NCBI GenBank assembly: GCA_023410575.1
Contig: JAEYPP010000030.1
Span: forward strand, 1 to 22,980
Source: Bacillota bacterium
Lineage (GTDB): Bacteria; Bacillota; Clostridia; Lachnospirales; Lachnospiraceae
Length of the DNA stretch: 22,980 bases
Reading direction: 5' to 3'
Part shown: piece after piece, positions 13,699 through 21,795 of the stretch
Layout of the letters: every line of letters starts with the position of its first letter
Numbering within the stretch: position 1 is the first letter of the stretch
The notes under the pieces: model-generated
Told to the model about the DNA's origin: nothing
What the model saw: the letters and a program-made list of their open reading frames with translations, nothing else
The model's database searches: none
Translations under genes and position numbers: made by a program

Positions 13699-15081
13699 TT
13701 ACAGATTACGTGTTGCTAACTCAAAATCCTTACGATAAAACACCACTCTTGTAGTTTCAGCGGTTATTGTATCATATATACCGTTAATAGAAATCGTAGT
13801 ATTAGGGTAAATTATCTTATTAACTTCAATGCACGCATCTCTTGAAATCTCTAACTTATGTAAAATATCATTCTTTTCATGAAGTAAATCTGTTATTTCT
13901 GCATTAGTACTTATTTTTGTTCTTACAAGCTGAAGTTTCTGAGTCATAAATGGATTTTTCTTCCCAGAACTATCTCGCTCTTCTATCATATCAGTAGCTG
14001 CCTCAATTTGTGCAACTCGCTCTCTTAGCATCAAGATTTTACTGTCGATATTCTTTATTTGAAGTTGAATGGTATCTGGGACGCCAACATATAAAGTCGT
14101 ATTCACTTCTTTGAAGTTGCCAATAACGCTAGCGCTTATGCACTTCAACGCATACGTCGTTCCACCTAATATGATTCCTCGTTTCCCAGTTACAATAACG
14201 CTTCCTTGTGACTCAATCGTGCAATTCATTATTGCATTGGCTGTTATATCACCTTTTGCTTTAATCGATACCTGTTCAAAAAATTTACCACTTACATTGC
14301 CACCACATATCACAAAACCCTTTTGTGCGCCTTGCATTCCACTCTCGAATACAATATCCTTTCCTGCAATTATTGTAGCCCCCTCCACATGTCCTCGAAT
14401 AGTTATGTTCCCATCTGCTTCTATCACTTTGCCTTGAAACACATTCCCATAAATCAGCAGATCTCCTTTAAAATGAATATCACCTTGCAAGTAATCAATA
14501 TCTTCTTTTATTTCTAGTAAATTCGTTATTGTAAGCCTATTATTTTGGAGTTCTATTTTCCCAGTGAGCAATGCAGTATAAATTGTCTTATCTTTGGAAA
14601 GTTCAAATCCTTTCCCTTTGATTGGTAGCTGATCTTTACCTTTTGTTGCCTTTAGAAGCTGGCCATATATATTATATCCATCAGTACCAGCTGTTGCAGG
14701 ATGATACTCAATCACCTTATCTCCTTGTGATACTGTGATTATACGTGTCATAGCATAATAATCCACAGAGCCATCTTCCAAAATTACTGGTTTTGTAGCT
14801 ACACTTTTTTCAAAGAAATATTCAAAATATCCATCCACTCCATTTACTGGTGCCAGCCCAGCCGCAATCATCACCTCTTGATAGATATCGCTAGATTCAA
14901 GTATCTTCTTCAAATTATCCTTTTTTATACCATATATGATTTTTTCTTTTGATATGGCTTCTTCTAATTCCCCTAGAGAAAGTGGTTGATCATTATTACA
15001 TTTTACTTTCATCCAGGCTTCCATATTATTATTTCGAACTATAATTGATATCCTATCTGAATTATCTTTCAGATCTGTCAT
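13699..15081 (-). CDS. FapA family (DUF342) protein
   Basis: This protein of about 460 residues has an N-terminal domain with the DUF342 hallmark GTDGYNIYG. A right-handed beta-helix region of hexapeptide-like turns follows (GDIHFKGDLLIYGNVFQGKVIEADG and on, about 200-330, broken here for brevity), and then a helical coiled-coil part with LQLVRTKI and LLHEKNDILHKLE. FapA/DUF342 proteins are cytoplasmic polymer-like proteins; in Vibrio FapA affects flagellar assembly, and in most bacteria the role is unknown. The ATG at 15081 has GAGAGGGG 8 nt upstream and beats the ATGs at 15108 and 15102. It stands alone between valS and the TPR operon. Confidence 0.88.
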   Translation of the reverse strand: MTDLKDNSDRISIIVRNNNMEAWMKVKCNNDQPLSLGELEEAISKEKIIYGIKKDNLKKILESSDIYQEVMIAAGLAPVNGVDGYFEYFFEKSVATKPVILEDGSVDYYAMTRIITVSQGDKVIEYHPATAGTDGYNIYGQLLKATKGKDQLPIKGKGFELSKDKTIYTALLTGKIELQNNRLTITNLLEIKEDIDYLQGDIHFKGDLLIYGNVFQGKVIEADGNITIRGHVEGATIIAGKDIVFESGMQGAQKGFVICGGNVSGKFFEQVSIKAKGDITANAIMNCTIESQGSVIVTGKRGIILGGTTYALKCISASVIGNFKEVNTTLYVGVPDTIQLQIKNIDSKILMLRERVAQIEAATDMIEERDSSGKKNPFMTQKLQLVRTKISTNAEITDLLHEKNDILHKLEISRDACIEVNKIIYPNTTISINGIYDTITAETTRVVFYRKDFELATRNL

Positions 15082-15245
15082 AGATTGCACCCCTCTCTCC
15101 ATAAGCATAAATTCAGCTCTTATGCAGTATATATCGACAATTATTTACTATACAACAATAGAATATAAATAATGTAAATCAATAATAACATTTTTTGTCC
15201 TATTATGTTGTATATCATAGAAAACCAAAGATATATCCAAGTTTA

Positions 15246-15320
15246 AAAAAGAAGTCATTATTATTATACTTCTTATGAAAGTTTCCAATCAACTAAAATA
15301 TAATATAATGACTTCTTTTT
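15246..15320 (-). terminator. Terminator downstream of valS
   Basis: The arms 15246-15261 and 15305-15320 are perfect 16-bp complements with a loop of 43 nt. On the - strand the stem ends in a run of T (TTCTTTTTTAAAC). It begins 6 bp past the valS stop codon. A/T runs on the other arm could let it act in both directions. Confidence 0.7.
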
Positions 15321-15325
15321 ATAAT

Positions 15326-18004
15326 TTATTTGCTAAAATGTTCTAAACGTTCTGTTACTTGATCCATCATGCTTGTGTATTTCTCTAATTTTGCCTTTTC
15401 CTCTGCAAGTTTAGCTTCTGGTGCTTTATTCACAAAGTTCGGATTGCTAAGCATTCCTTGAACTCTTTTTAATTCACCCTCCAAACGTGCTTTCTCCTTT
15501 GTTAAACGCTCAATTTCCTTCTCGATATCAACCAAATCTGCAAAAGGAATATAAATCGTAGCACGAGAGGTTGCAATCGAAACTGCATCGGAATCAATAC
15601 CAGTCTTGTCATTTTGAATGATTATTTCGCTAGCATATCCTAATGTGGCGAAGAATACTTTACTGTCTTCAAAAATACTACGAGCACCAGCATCTTCAGA
15701 TACAACGATTACAGTTGCTTTTCTACTTGGTGCAACGTTCATCTCCGCACGTACATTACGAATACTCTTTACTGCTTCTTTAATTAGCTCAACTGCTTCT
15801 TCTTCCTTTGCAAAGTTGAAAGCTTCATCGTATACTGGCCAATCAGAAACCATAATAGATTCGTTATCAGCAAGGGTACCTTCTTTTTCCTTTAACGTAC
15901 AAAAGATTTCTTCCGTAACAAAAGGCATATATGGATGAAGAAGTTTTAACGCTGTTGTTAATGTAGAACGTAATGTATAAATTGCAGCTGTCTTAGTTTC
16001 TTTATCATCACCATATAAACGAGGTTTTACCATCTCAATATACCAGTCACACAATTCTTCCCAGATGAAATCATAGATCTTTTGAGCAGCGATACCTAGG
16101 TCATATTTATCTAATGTTTCTGTAACCTCTTTAGCTAATGAATTTGCTCTAGAAAGAATCCATTTATCTGCATCCGTTAATGTCTTAGGATCAACAAAGG
16201 ATACCTTAGGATCCATTCCTGCCTCTTCCATCTGATCCATATTCATCATAATGAAGCGAGAAGCATTCCATACTTTATTCGCAAAGTTTCTTGCAGCTTC
16301 TACACGTTCAGTATAAAAACGCATATCATTACCAATCGAGTTACCAGTAATCAACATGAAACGTAGAGCATCTGCTCCATACTGATCAATAATCTCAAGT
16401 GGATCAATACCATTACCTAAAGATTTACTCATCTTTCTTCCTTGAGAATCACGAACTAGTCCATGGAATAAAACAGTCTTAAATGGACGCTCACCCATCT
16501 GTTCAAAACCTGAGAAAATCATTCGAATTACCCAGAAGAAGATAATGTCATATCCCGTAACTAATACGTCTGTTGGATAGAAGTAGTTCAAATCCTCTGT
16601 CTTTTCTGGCCAGCCAAGAGTTGAAAATGGCCATAATGCAGAACTAAACCATGTATCTAGCGTATCAGGATCTTGAGTAAAATGATCATGTCCACATTCA
16701 CATTTTGTTGGGGCTGTCTTACTTACTACTACCTTACCGCACTTATCACAGTAGTAAGCTGGAATACGATGCCCCCACCATAACTGACGGCTAATACACC
16801 AATCACGAATGTTATCTGTCCAGTTAAAGTATGTCTTTTCCATTCGTTCAGGAACTAACTCAATATCGCCGGATTTCACTGCTTCTATGGCTGGCTGAAT
16901 CAACTCATCCATCTTAACAAACCACTGTTGTTTGATTAACGGCTCGATTGTTGTTTTACAACGATCATGTGTACCAACGTTATGAGAATAGTCTTCCACC
17001 TTTACAAGAAGTCCCATTTCATCCATTTCTTTTACGATTTGCTTTCTGGCTTCATAGCGGTCCATTCCTGCAAATTTTCCACCATTTTGATTAATTGTGG
17101 CATCATCATTCATAATGTTGATCTCAGATAGATTATGACGTTTACCAACTTCAAAATCGTTCGGATCATGAGCAGGTGTAATTTTAACAACGCCAGTTCC
17201 AAATTCCTTATCAACATAATTATCTGCAACGATAGGAATTTCACGATCTACAAAAGGTACCTTAACAGTCTTTCCAATTAAATGAGCATATCTTTCATCA
17301 TCTGGATTTACAGCAACTGCAGTATCACCAAGCATTGTCTCTGGTCGTGTCGTAGCAAAGGTTAAAAACTCGTCTGTCCCAACTACTGGATATTTCATGT
17401 GCCAGAAATGTCCAGCTTGATCTTGATACTCAACCTCTGCATCAGAAATTGAAGTATGACATACTGGGCACCAGTTAATAATTCTAGAACCTTTGTAAAT
17501 CCATCCTTTTTCGTATAACTTAACGAATACTTCTTCTACCGCCTTAGAGCAGCCCTCGTCCATTGTAAAACGTTCTCTATCCCAATCACAAGAGGAACCC
17601 AATTTTTTTAATTGGCTGATGATTCTTCCGCCATATTCACTCTTCCATTCCCATGCTCTATCTAAGAACTTTTCGCGTCCAAGCTCTTCTTTGTCAATTC
17701 CCTCTTTTTTTAGAGCTTCAATAATCTTAACCTCTGTAGCAATCGAAGCGTGATCAGTACCTGGCTGCCAAAGTGCATTATAGCCCTGCATTCTCTTATA
17801 ACGAATTAAGATATCTTGCATTGTATTATCTAAAGCATGTCCCATGTGAAGCTGTCCAGTAATATTTGGAGGTGGGATCACAATCGTAAATGGTTTCTTT
17901 TTCTTATCTACTTCGGCATGAAAATATTTTTTATTCAGCCATTTTTCATACAATCTGCCTTCTATGTCCTTCGGATCATAGTTTTTTGCTAATTCCTTCT
18001 GCAT
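15326..18004 (-). CDS. valS: Valine--tRNA ligase
   Basis: This class I aminoacyl-tRNA synthetase of 892 residues charges tRNA-Val and edits Thr-tRNA-Val. It carries PPPNITGQLHMGH (44-56) as its HIGH motif and KMSKS at 524-528. The CP1 editing domain has TTRPETMLGDT (218-228), and zinc-binding Cys pairs lie at CPVC (179-182) and CDKCG/CECG (about 419-437). The C-terminal coiled coil covers about residues 825-890. The frame is open to an ATG at 18073, but AAAGGAG lies 8 nt before the ATG at 18004 and the family N-terminus begins there. A T-box riboswitch precedes it, so transcription should rise when valine tRNA is uncharged. Confidence 0.97.
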   Translation of the reverse strand: MQKELAKNYDPKDIEGRLYEKWLNKKYFHAEVDKKKKPFTIVIPPPNITGQLHMGHALDNTMQDILIRYKRMQGYNALWQPGTDHASIATEVKIIEALKKEGIDKEELGREKFLDRAWEWKSEYGGRIISQLKKLGSSCDWDRERFTMDEGCSKAVEEVFVKLYEKGWIYKGSRIINWCPVCHTSISDAEVEYQDQAGHFWHMKYPVVGTDEFLTFATTRPETMLGDTAVAVNPDDERYAHLIGKTVKVPFVDREIPIVADNYVDKEFGTGVVKITPAHDPNDFEVGKRHNLSEINIMNDDATINQNGGKFAGMDRYEARKQIVKEMDEMGLLVKVEDYSHNVGTHDRCKTTIEPLIKQQWFVKMDELIQPAIEAVKSGDIELVPERMEKTYFNWTDNIRDWCISRQLWWGHRIPAYYCDKCGKVVVSKTAPTKCECGHDHFTQDPDTLDTWFSSALWPFSTLGWPEKTEDLNYFYPTDVLVTGYDIIFFWVIRMIFSGFEQMGERPFKTVLFHGLVRDSQGRKMSKSLGNGIDPLEIIDQYGADALRFMLITGNSIGNDMRFYTERVEAARNFANKVWNASRFIMMNMDQMEEAGMDPKVSFVDPKTLTDADKWILSRANSLAKEVTETLDKYDLGIAAQKIYDFIWEELCDWYIEMVKPRLYGDDKETKTAAIYTLRSTLTTALKLLHPYMPFVTEEIFCTLKEKEGTLADNESIMVSDWPVYDEAFNFAKEEEAVELIKEAVKSIRNVRAEMNVAPSRKATVIVVSEDAGARSIFEDSKVFFATLGYASEIIIQNDKTGIDSDAVSIATSRATIYIPFADLVDIEKEIERLTKEKARLEGELKRVQGMLSNPNFVNKAPEAKLAEEKAKLEKYTSMMDQVTERLEHFSK

Positions 18005-18031
18005 AATAATACTCCTTTCAGATACATAAAA

Positions 18032-18053
18032 AGTGTTTTGCTTACAAAACACT
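18032..18053 (-). terminator. Second terminator-like hairpin in the valS 5' UTR
   Basis: A perfect 9-bp stem (18032-18040 with 18045-18053) with a 4-nt loop is followed on the - strand by TTTTT, only about 12 nt before the valS ribosome-binding site. It would act after the T-box decision, either as a weak attenuator or as an RNA stability element. It lies inside the possible in-frame extension of valS up to 18073. Confidence 0.5.
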
Positions 18054-18171
18054 TGCGCCAAGCGCGATCGCATAAGTGACTTCTTCCTATCGTGCTTGTG
18101 TGCATCATAGCGTCCTTCCTTTTGGACGCTTTTCTATTTAATAGGAAATTTAGAGCAATTTTCTATTAAAT

Positions 18172-18437
18172 AAAAAAGGTTCTCCATCGCAAAGGACGAA
18201 GAACCGCGTTACCACCTTAATTTATGACTACTGTCACCTCAAATCGCGTCTCTAGCAAGACACTCGTCTATAACGGGACTCCCCGGTATCTCCTACTCGC
18301 GTAAACTTACGTTTCAAAGACACTGCTCCGAAGCTACCTTCCATAAGCACTTCATAAAACACCCTTTCAGCCTTGGGGCATTCTCTCTGATATGGCCACT
18401 CATGTAATCCTCTTCATCACCGCATATATTCTATATA
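18172..18437 (-). promoter_or_regulatory. T-box riboswitch of valS
   Basis: On the - strand the conserved T-box sequence AAGGTGGTAACGCGG is at 18204-18218. The terminator stem (18178-18183 with 18200-18205, extended inside) is followed by six T (18172-18177). The competing antiterminator uses the T-box bulge to read the tRNA 3' end. The Stem I region contains an AGAGAG segment and GGCTG near 18380-18395. The specifier codon cannot be placed with certainty. The nearest segment after the GCTG motif reads GAAGTGCTT, giving a valine-compatible GTG if the codon follows GAA; GTA occurs slightly further on. Position before valS makes valine the likely amino acid. Confidence 0.9.
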
Positions 18438-18443
18438 GTACTT

Positions 18444-18472
18444 ATAATATGTTTGAATACCCCATTTGTCAA
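18444..18472 (-). promoter_or_regulatory. Sigma-A promoter of the valS T-box transcript
   Basis: A perfect -35 box TTGACA (18467-18472) and -10 box TATTAT (18444-18449) are separated by 17 nt on the - strand. Transcription should begin near 18437, directly before the T-box leader. Confidence 0.85.
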
Positions 18473-18499
18473 GCTATTTTTCTGTTTTGAGCGAATAAC

Positions 18500-18587
18500 T
18501 TGTTACAATTTGCCCTCCAGTTCCGTGAAGTGTTTTGTGTAACAAATAACGAAAATTTCATGCTCCAAAATGCTCTTTTGCATTTTG
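18500..18587. repeat. Two inverted repeats between valS and the VOC gene
   Basis: TTGTTACA (18500-18507) pairs with TGTAACAA (18538-18545), and CAAAATGC (18566-18573) pairs with GCATTTTG (18580-18587) across a 6-nt loop. On the - strand they lie 25-115 bp after the VOC gene. The second could be a weak terminator of that operon, but no T-run follows. TTGTTAC occurs a third time near 18598 inside an otherwise AT-rich stretch. Confidence 0.4.
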
Positions 18588-18613
18588 TGTGCATAAATTG
18601 TTACTATGAAGCA

Positions 18614-18982
18614 CTAAGGCTTAATTATAGGAATAATTTCAATCCAGTAACCATCTGGGTCTGCAATAAAGTATATCCCCATGCCAGGATTCTCAAACAC
18701 AACGCAATTCATTGCCTTATGTTTTTTTAAAGCTTCTTCATAATCATCAACTACAAAAGCTAGATGGAATTCATTTTCACCAAGATTATATGGTTGTGTA
18801 CGGTCTTTTAGATAAGTTAGCTCTAATTGATGTTGTGTTGTTCCATCACCTAAAAATACCAATGTAAATCCTTCGGTATCTTTTCTTTTTACTTCTTTTA
18901 AGCCTAAGGCTTCCGAATAAAATGCTAGTGATTTTTCTAAGTTTAAGACATTGAAATTATTATGTGCAAATTTAAAATTCAT
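18614..18982 (-). CDS. VOC-family protein (glyoxalase I-like)
   Basis: This 122-residue protein has two beta-alpha-beta-beta-beta modules of the VOC superfamily. Metal-ligand candidates fit the glyoxalase I pattern: His7 (FAHNNFNV), Glu54 (HQLELTY), His73 (EFHLAF) and Glu115 (YWIEIIP). The length and these four ligands fit lactoylglutathione lyase GloA, which isomerises the methylglyoxal-thiol hemithioacetal in the cytoplasm. Since Clostridia often lack glutathione, another thiol may be used (inference). The start codon overlaps the end of the upstream metallo-hydrolase gene by 11 bp, so the two are co-transcribed and probably coupled. Confidence 0.88.
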   Translation of the reverse strand: MNFKFAHNNFNVLNLEKSLAFYSEALGLKEVKRKDTEGFTLVFLGDGTTQHQLELTYLKDRTQPYNLGENEFHLAFVVDDYEEALKKHKAMNCVVFENPGMGIYFIADPDGYWIEIIPIIKP

Positions 18983-19691
18983 ACTGTTCTCCTTCCATCT
19001 TTAGCATAATAATGCGATTTTGATATTCTTTCGCTTCTGGCATCTGTATTAATTTATCGATAATCTCAGGTTGCTCCCAGTAATGCATTGGAATTGCTCG
19101 TTCTGTATTGGTATGTTTCATAAAATAGTCAAATCCAAGATGAAATTTTTCTTCTTGTCTTGGATCTAATGGTAAAAAGGCAACATCGAAATGTCGATTT
19201 TCAATCCTTCCTATTTCCTTTTGAAATGCATTTGTCATTTCCTCATATTCTTGGTTTGTCTCACCGTTCCAAGTCCACCAATTCAAATCCCCAGCATGAT
19301 AAATGCACCTATCTTCTATTATAACAATAAATGCCACGCCAACATCTGTTGATTTTAATGTCTCTAACGAGATATGACTCCCTAACTGATAAGTTTCGTT
19401 TTTCTTAACATAGAGAATTTTATCCCATACCGCTTTGTCAATTCCTACCCGTTCCATATATTTTTCATTCATCTTAATGTCATTAGATAAGACAAACTGA
19501 ATTTTCGGATATTCTAGAGCTAATTGAAAAATCTTATGGTCAAAGTGATCGCCATGCTTGTGGCTAGCAAAAACATAAAGTGGCTTTTCCTTTGAGAATT
19601 GAGGTAGCTTTCCTTTAAAATAATCAAATAGAAAGACACAGTTATCTAACTCTACTAAAAAGCAACTGTGATAAATATAAGTTATTTTCAT
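18972..19691 (-). CDS. MBL-fold metallo-hydrolase
   Basis: This 239-residue metallo-beta-lactamase fold protein has the zinc motif H44-K-H46-G-D48-H49, further ligands at His132/Asp135 (YHAGDLNWW) and a late His203 (PMHYW). Its compact size and N-terminus (MKITYIYHSCFLVEL) resemble the UlaG/L-ascorbate-lactonase-like group of hydrolases. The substrate is unknown. An AGGAGA site lies 4-5 nt before the ATG. Overlap with the VOC gene might suggest linked detoxification of methylglyoxal-derived esters, like glyoxalase I plus II, but typical glyoxalase II has a C-terminal helical domain that is not evident here, so this is only a suggestion. Confidence 0.88.
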   Translation of the reverse strand: MKITYIYHSCFLVELDNCVFLFDYFKGKLPQFSKEKPLYVFASHKHGDHFDHKIFQLALEYPKIQFVLSNDIKMNEKYMERVGIDKAVWDKILYVKKNETYQLGSHISLETLKSTDVGVAFIVIIEDRCIYHAGDLNWWTWNGETNQEYEEMTNAFQKEIGRIENRHFDVAFLPLDPRQEEKFHLGFDYFMKHTNTERAIPMHYWEQPEIIDKLIQMPEAKEYQNRIIMLKMEGEQYEF

Positions 19692-19710
19692 CTTTTCTCC
19701 TAAGCAAGAT

Positions 19711-19725
19711 AATACAAATTGTATT
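19711..19725. promoter_or_regulatory. 15-nt inverted repeat upstream of the MBL-fold gene
   Basis: AATACAAATTGTATT is a perfect 7-bp palindrome around one central base. It lies 20 bp before the ATG of the MBL-fold gene, so it could be an operator or part of the leader RNA. The region is very AT-rich, which raises the chance of a coincidental palindrome. Confidence 0.3.
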
Positions 19726-19807
19726 TAATTTAGTGAATTTAACACTATGGATTCTTTTTTTACTTTATATTATTTTATCAGAAGAACTGTAAAAGTTAAA
19801 GGTTAAT

Positions 19808-20830
19808 TTATATTACATACTTAATAACTGCTCTTGGAAAAAGTCTTTGAATTTCTTCTGTAAAAAAGTCTCCCATTTCCTTTAGCTGGTCTTTGGTATA
19901 TTTATATTTACCATAACCAAATTGTCCATATTGGAATACTCGTTCCTCCTCAGTCATTGGTAGTTGTGTTGTTGGAAATACTTGTTGAATTCTCTCCTTA
20001 GCTCGTAACGTGTATCGATGGGATATCACTTCAAATGTGAGAGGGTATGCTAATTGACTTGGCAGTTGTTTCTTTAAGGACTCCATTAATTGCGAATATT
20101 CCTCTTTCCAATTTGCATATAGAAAAACAGGTGCAATCAAAAAACCTACAGGATAACCTGCTCTCATAAGTTTCACTGCTGCCGCAATCCGATATTTTGC
20201 CATTGGAGTGTGATGTTCATAAGTTTCAATGACTCGCTCTGTGTTGATACTAAATCGAACCTCAGTATGTCCGTTATGTTTTGCATCAAGCAAATTATCG
20301 ATATCTGTGTACTTTGAAACAAATCGAAATCGTGTATGCTCCTGCTGTCCAAAATACTCAATGCAATGACGAAGAGAATGAGTATAAGGCTCTACTGGAA
20401 CAGGATCTGATGTCGCTGCTCCCTCAAATATTGTAATACTAGGTAGACGCTCATTTGTATATTTCATCGCCTGTTCTAGTATCTCATCTACATTAACATG
20501 CACTCGTACATATGGTTTATCACCCAATTGAGTATTTAGATAACAATACTCACATTGTCCCATACAACCACTAACTAATGGTAGCTGATAATGAGCAGAT
20601 GGTTTGCAGGATTGAAATTTTAAGCTTTTCTTAATCCCAAGCACAAGTGTTTTCTTACCTTCCTGATACATAGTGGCAAGGTTATCTCCTGGAATGCTTC
20701 CCTTTACTTGATTGGTTGCTTTTTCAAATACTTCAACTTTTGTATCTCGAAGAAATTGTTGATATAACTGTTCTCCAAGTGGATATTCTCGCGCTCCCTT
20801 TTCTATAATAACTCTTTCTGGCTGAAACAT
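19808..20830 (-). CDS. splB: Spore photoproduct lyase family radical SAM protein
   Basis: This 340-residue protein has the length and layout of SPL. The radical SAM cysteines Cys89, Cys93 and Cys96 (CMGQCEYC, with the C-x3-C-x2-C spacing) are present, and so are the YCYL tyrosines (Tyr95, Tyr97). Other family blocks are FRFVSKYTDIDNLLDAKHNG, GYPVGFLIAPV and FGYGKYKY near the C-terminus. SPL repairs the thymine dimer 5-thyminyl-5,6-dihydrothymine in germinating spores. The segment FEGAATSD (135-142) has Ala139 where, from memory, Bacillus has the hydrogen-donor Cys141 (FEAACTSD). Activity on spore photoproduct is therefore uncertain; a paralogue with a different role is possible. Ribosome-binding site GAGGT; stands alone. 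Confidence 0.85.
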   Translation of the reverse strand: MFQPERVIIEKGAREYPLGEQLYQQFLRDTKVEVFEKATNQVKGSIPGDNLATMYQEGKKTLVLGIKKSLKFQSCKPSAHYQLPLVSGCMGQCEYCYLNTQLGDKPYVRVHVNVDEILEQAMKYTNERLPSITIFEGAATSDPVPVEPYTHSLRHCIEYFGQQEHTRFRFVSKYTDIDNLLDAKHNGHTEVRFSINTERVIETYEHHTPMAKYRIAAAVKLMRAGYPVGFLIAPVFLYANWKEEYSQLMESLKKQLPSQLAYPLTFEVISHRYTLRAKERIQQVFPTTQLPMTEEERVFQYGQFGYGKYKYTKDQLKEMGDFFTEEIQRLFPRAVIKYVI

Positions 20831-20947
20831 ATCGTTACCTCATCATATTTTATATGTGAAATAGTTTAAGTCAAAATACATAAAAGTATTTATGATTGTT
20901 TATGATTGTTTTTATTTGAGATCACAAAAATGTATGAATCTTCTCTT

Positions 20948-20976
20948 TTTACACAAACTAAATACGATGATATTAA
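20948..20976 (+). promoter_or_regulatory. Possible promoter of the DUF1540 gene
   Basis: TTTACA (20948-20953) and TATTAA (20971-20976) are separated by 17 nt. The start codon is at 21005. An AT-rich tandem repeat of TTTATGATTGT lies at about 20888-20912. The boxes are moderate matches only. Confidence 0.4.
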
Positions 20977-21004
20977 TTCCAAACTTATAGTATAGGAGAG
21001 AGTT

Positions 21005-21322
21005 ATGACGAATTTAAAATGTTCTGTAGAAAACTGTTTATACAATGCGAGTCACTTGTGCTCTTTAAATGAAATTGATGTTAATGGTCCTGATGCACAT
21101 CATTCCGAAGCGACCTGTTGTCATTCTTTTCGTGATGGAGAGGGAAAGGTATCTAATTCAGAAGCTTTAGCAAATGCAAAACCAGAAACAAGTATCAAGT
21201 GTTCTGCCGAAAATTGTGTTCACAATGAAGAGTGCCATTGTTGTGCAGATGGTGTAGATATATGTGGATGCGGAGCGAAAAAAACAGAACATACAGAATG
21301 TGATACATTCTGCTGTAGATAA
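21005..21322 (+). CDS. Tandem DUF1540 cysteine-rich protein
   Basis: This 105-residue protein contains two DUF1540 modules: residues 4-42 (LKCSVENCLYNASHLCSL, then CCHSF) and 64-104 (IKCSAENCVHNEECHCC, then CDTFCC). DUF1540 is a short Cys-rich family common in Clostridia and probably metal-binding, with no known function. AGGAGAG precedes the ATG at good spacing. There are no membrane segments or signal peptide, so it is cytoplasmic. It stands alone with a hairpin after its stop. Confidence 0.88.
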   Translation: MTNLKCSVENCLYNASHLCSLNEIDVNGPDAHHSEATCCHSFRDGEGKVSNSEALANAKPETSIKCSAENCVHNEECHCCADGVDICGCGAKKTEHTECDTFCCR

Positions 21323-21327
21323 TAAGA

Positions 21328-21388
21328 AAAGCACCTTCAGAGCCATACTGAAAAGACATCAATGATCAGTATACTTTTTAGGTGCTTT
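21328..21388 (+). terminator. Nested hairpin terminator after the DUF1540 gene
   Basis: The outer stem AAAGCACCT/AGGTGCTTT (21328-21336, 21380-21388) encloses a second stem ATACTGA/TCAGTAT (21345-21351, 21366-21372). It lies between two converging genes, 6 bp past one stop and 6 bp before the other, so it probably terminates both. Confidence 0.6.
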
Positions 21389-21393
21389 CTATT

Positions 21394-21795
21394 TTACATA
21401 TAAAATTGCACATTTTCTATCTGTGAGAATGTTTCATTTGAATGATCCGTATTATCACTATTACCAAATATACCGATGACTAGATATACTAACCAAGCCA
21501 CAGCAATAATCCTATATTTAGTTTTTGGTACCATATCGTCCTTTCTCCATAATAGAATCGTTAATGGTACCGGAAAGATACATATCCACCCAAGAACCCA
21601 CACCCATGTAGGAACACCTTTCTTAGTACTTCCACACATTGGGTATTTACCTACAGATGTATTGGTATTCTGTTGACCCATTTCTCCATAATAATGATTC
21701 GTAATATTAATATTTGCTTTTTCTTGTGGCATTTCACTTCTACAATAATCGCAAATTTTCCCTTGTACTCTGGCTCCACAATTTGGACATTTCAT
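21394..21795 (-). CDS. Zinc-ribbon membrane protein
   Basis: This 133-residue protein has an N-terminal zinc ribbon (Cys3, Cys6, Cys15, Cys18; CPNCG then CDYC) and a Gln/Asn-rich linker. A further Cys-containing KYPMCGSTKKG and two hydrophobic helices (about 63-82, in the WVWVLGWICIF region, and 94-110) follow. It resembles zinc-ribbon domain-containing membrane proteins of Firmicutes with no known function. The ribosome-binding site is weak (AGTAGGG). It converges with the DUF1540 gene. Confidence 0.7.
   Translation of the reverse strand: MKCPNCGARVQGKICDYCRSEMPQEKANINITNHYYGEMGQQNTNTSVGKYPMCGSTKKGVPTWVWVLGWICIFPVPLTILLWRKDDMVPKTKYRIIAVAWLVYLVIGIFGNSDNTDHSNETFSQIENVQFYM

Noticed and set aside
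18500..18730. 76-codon + strand frame over the VOC gene end and the intergenic region
   Set aside because: It overlaps the VOC gene antisense and runs through inverted repeats, and no Shine-Dalgarno precedes it.
20888..20912. CRISPR-like or satellite repeat at the TTTATGATTGT tandem
   Set aside because: Only two short AT-rich units are present, without spacers; this is a simple tandem duplication.
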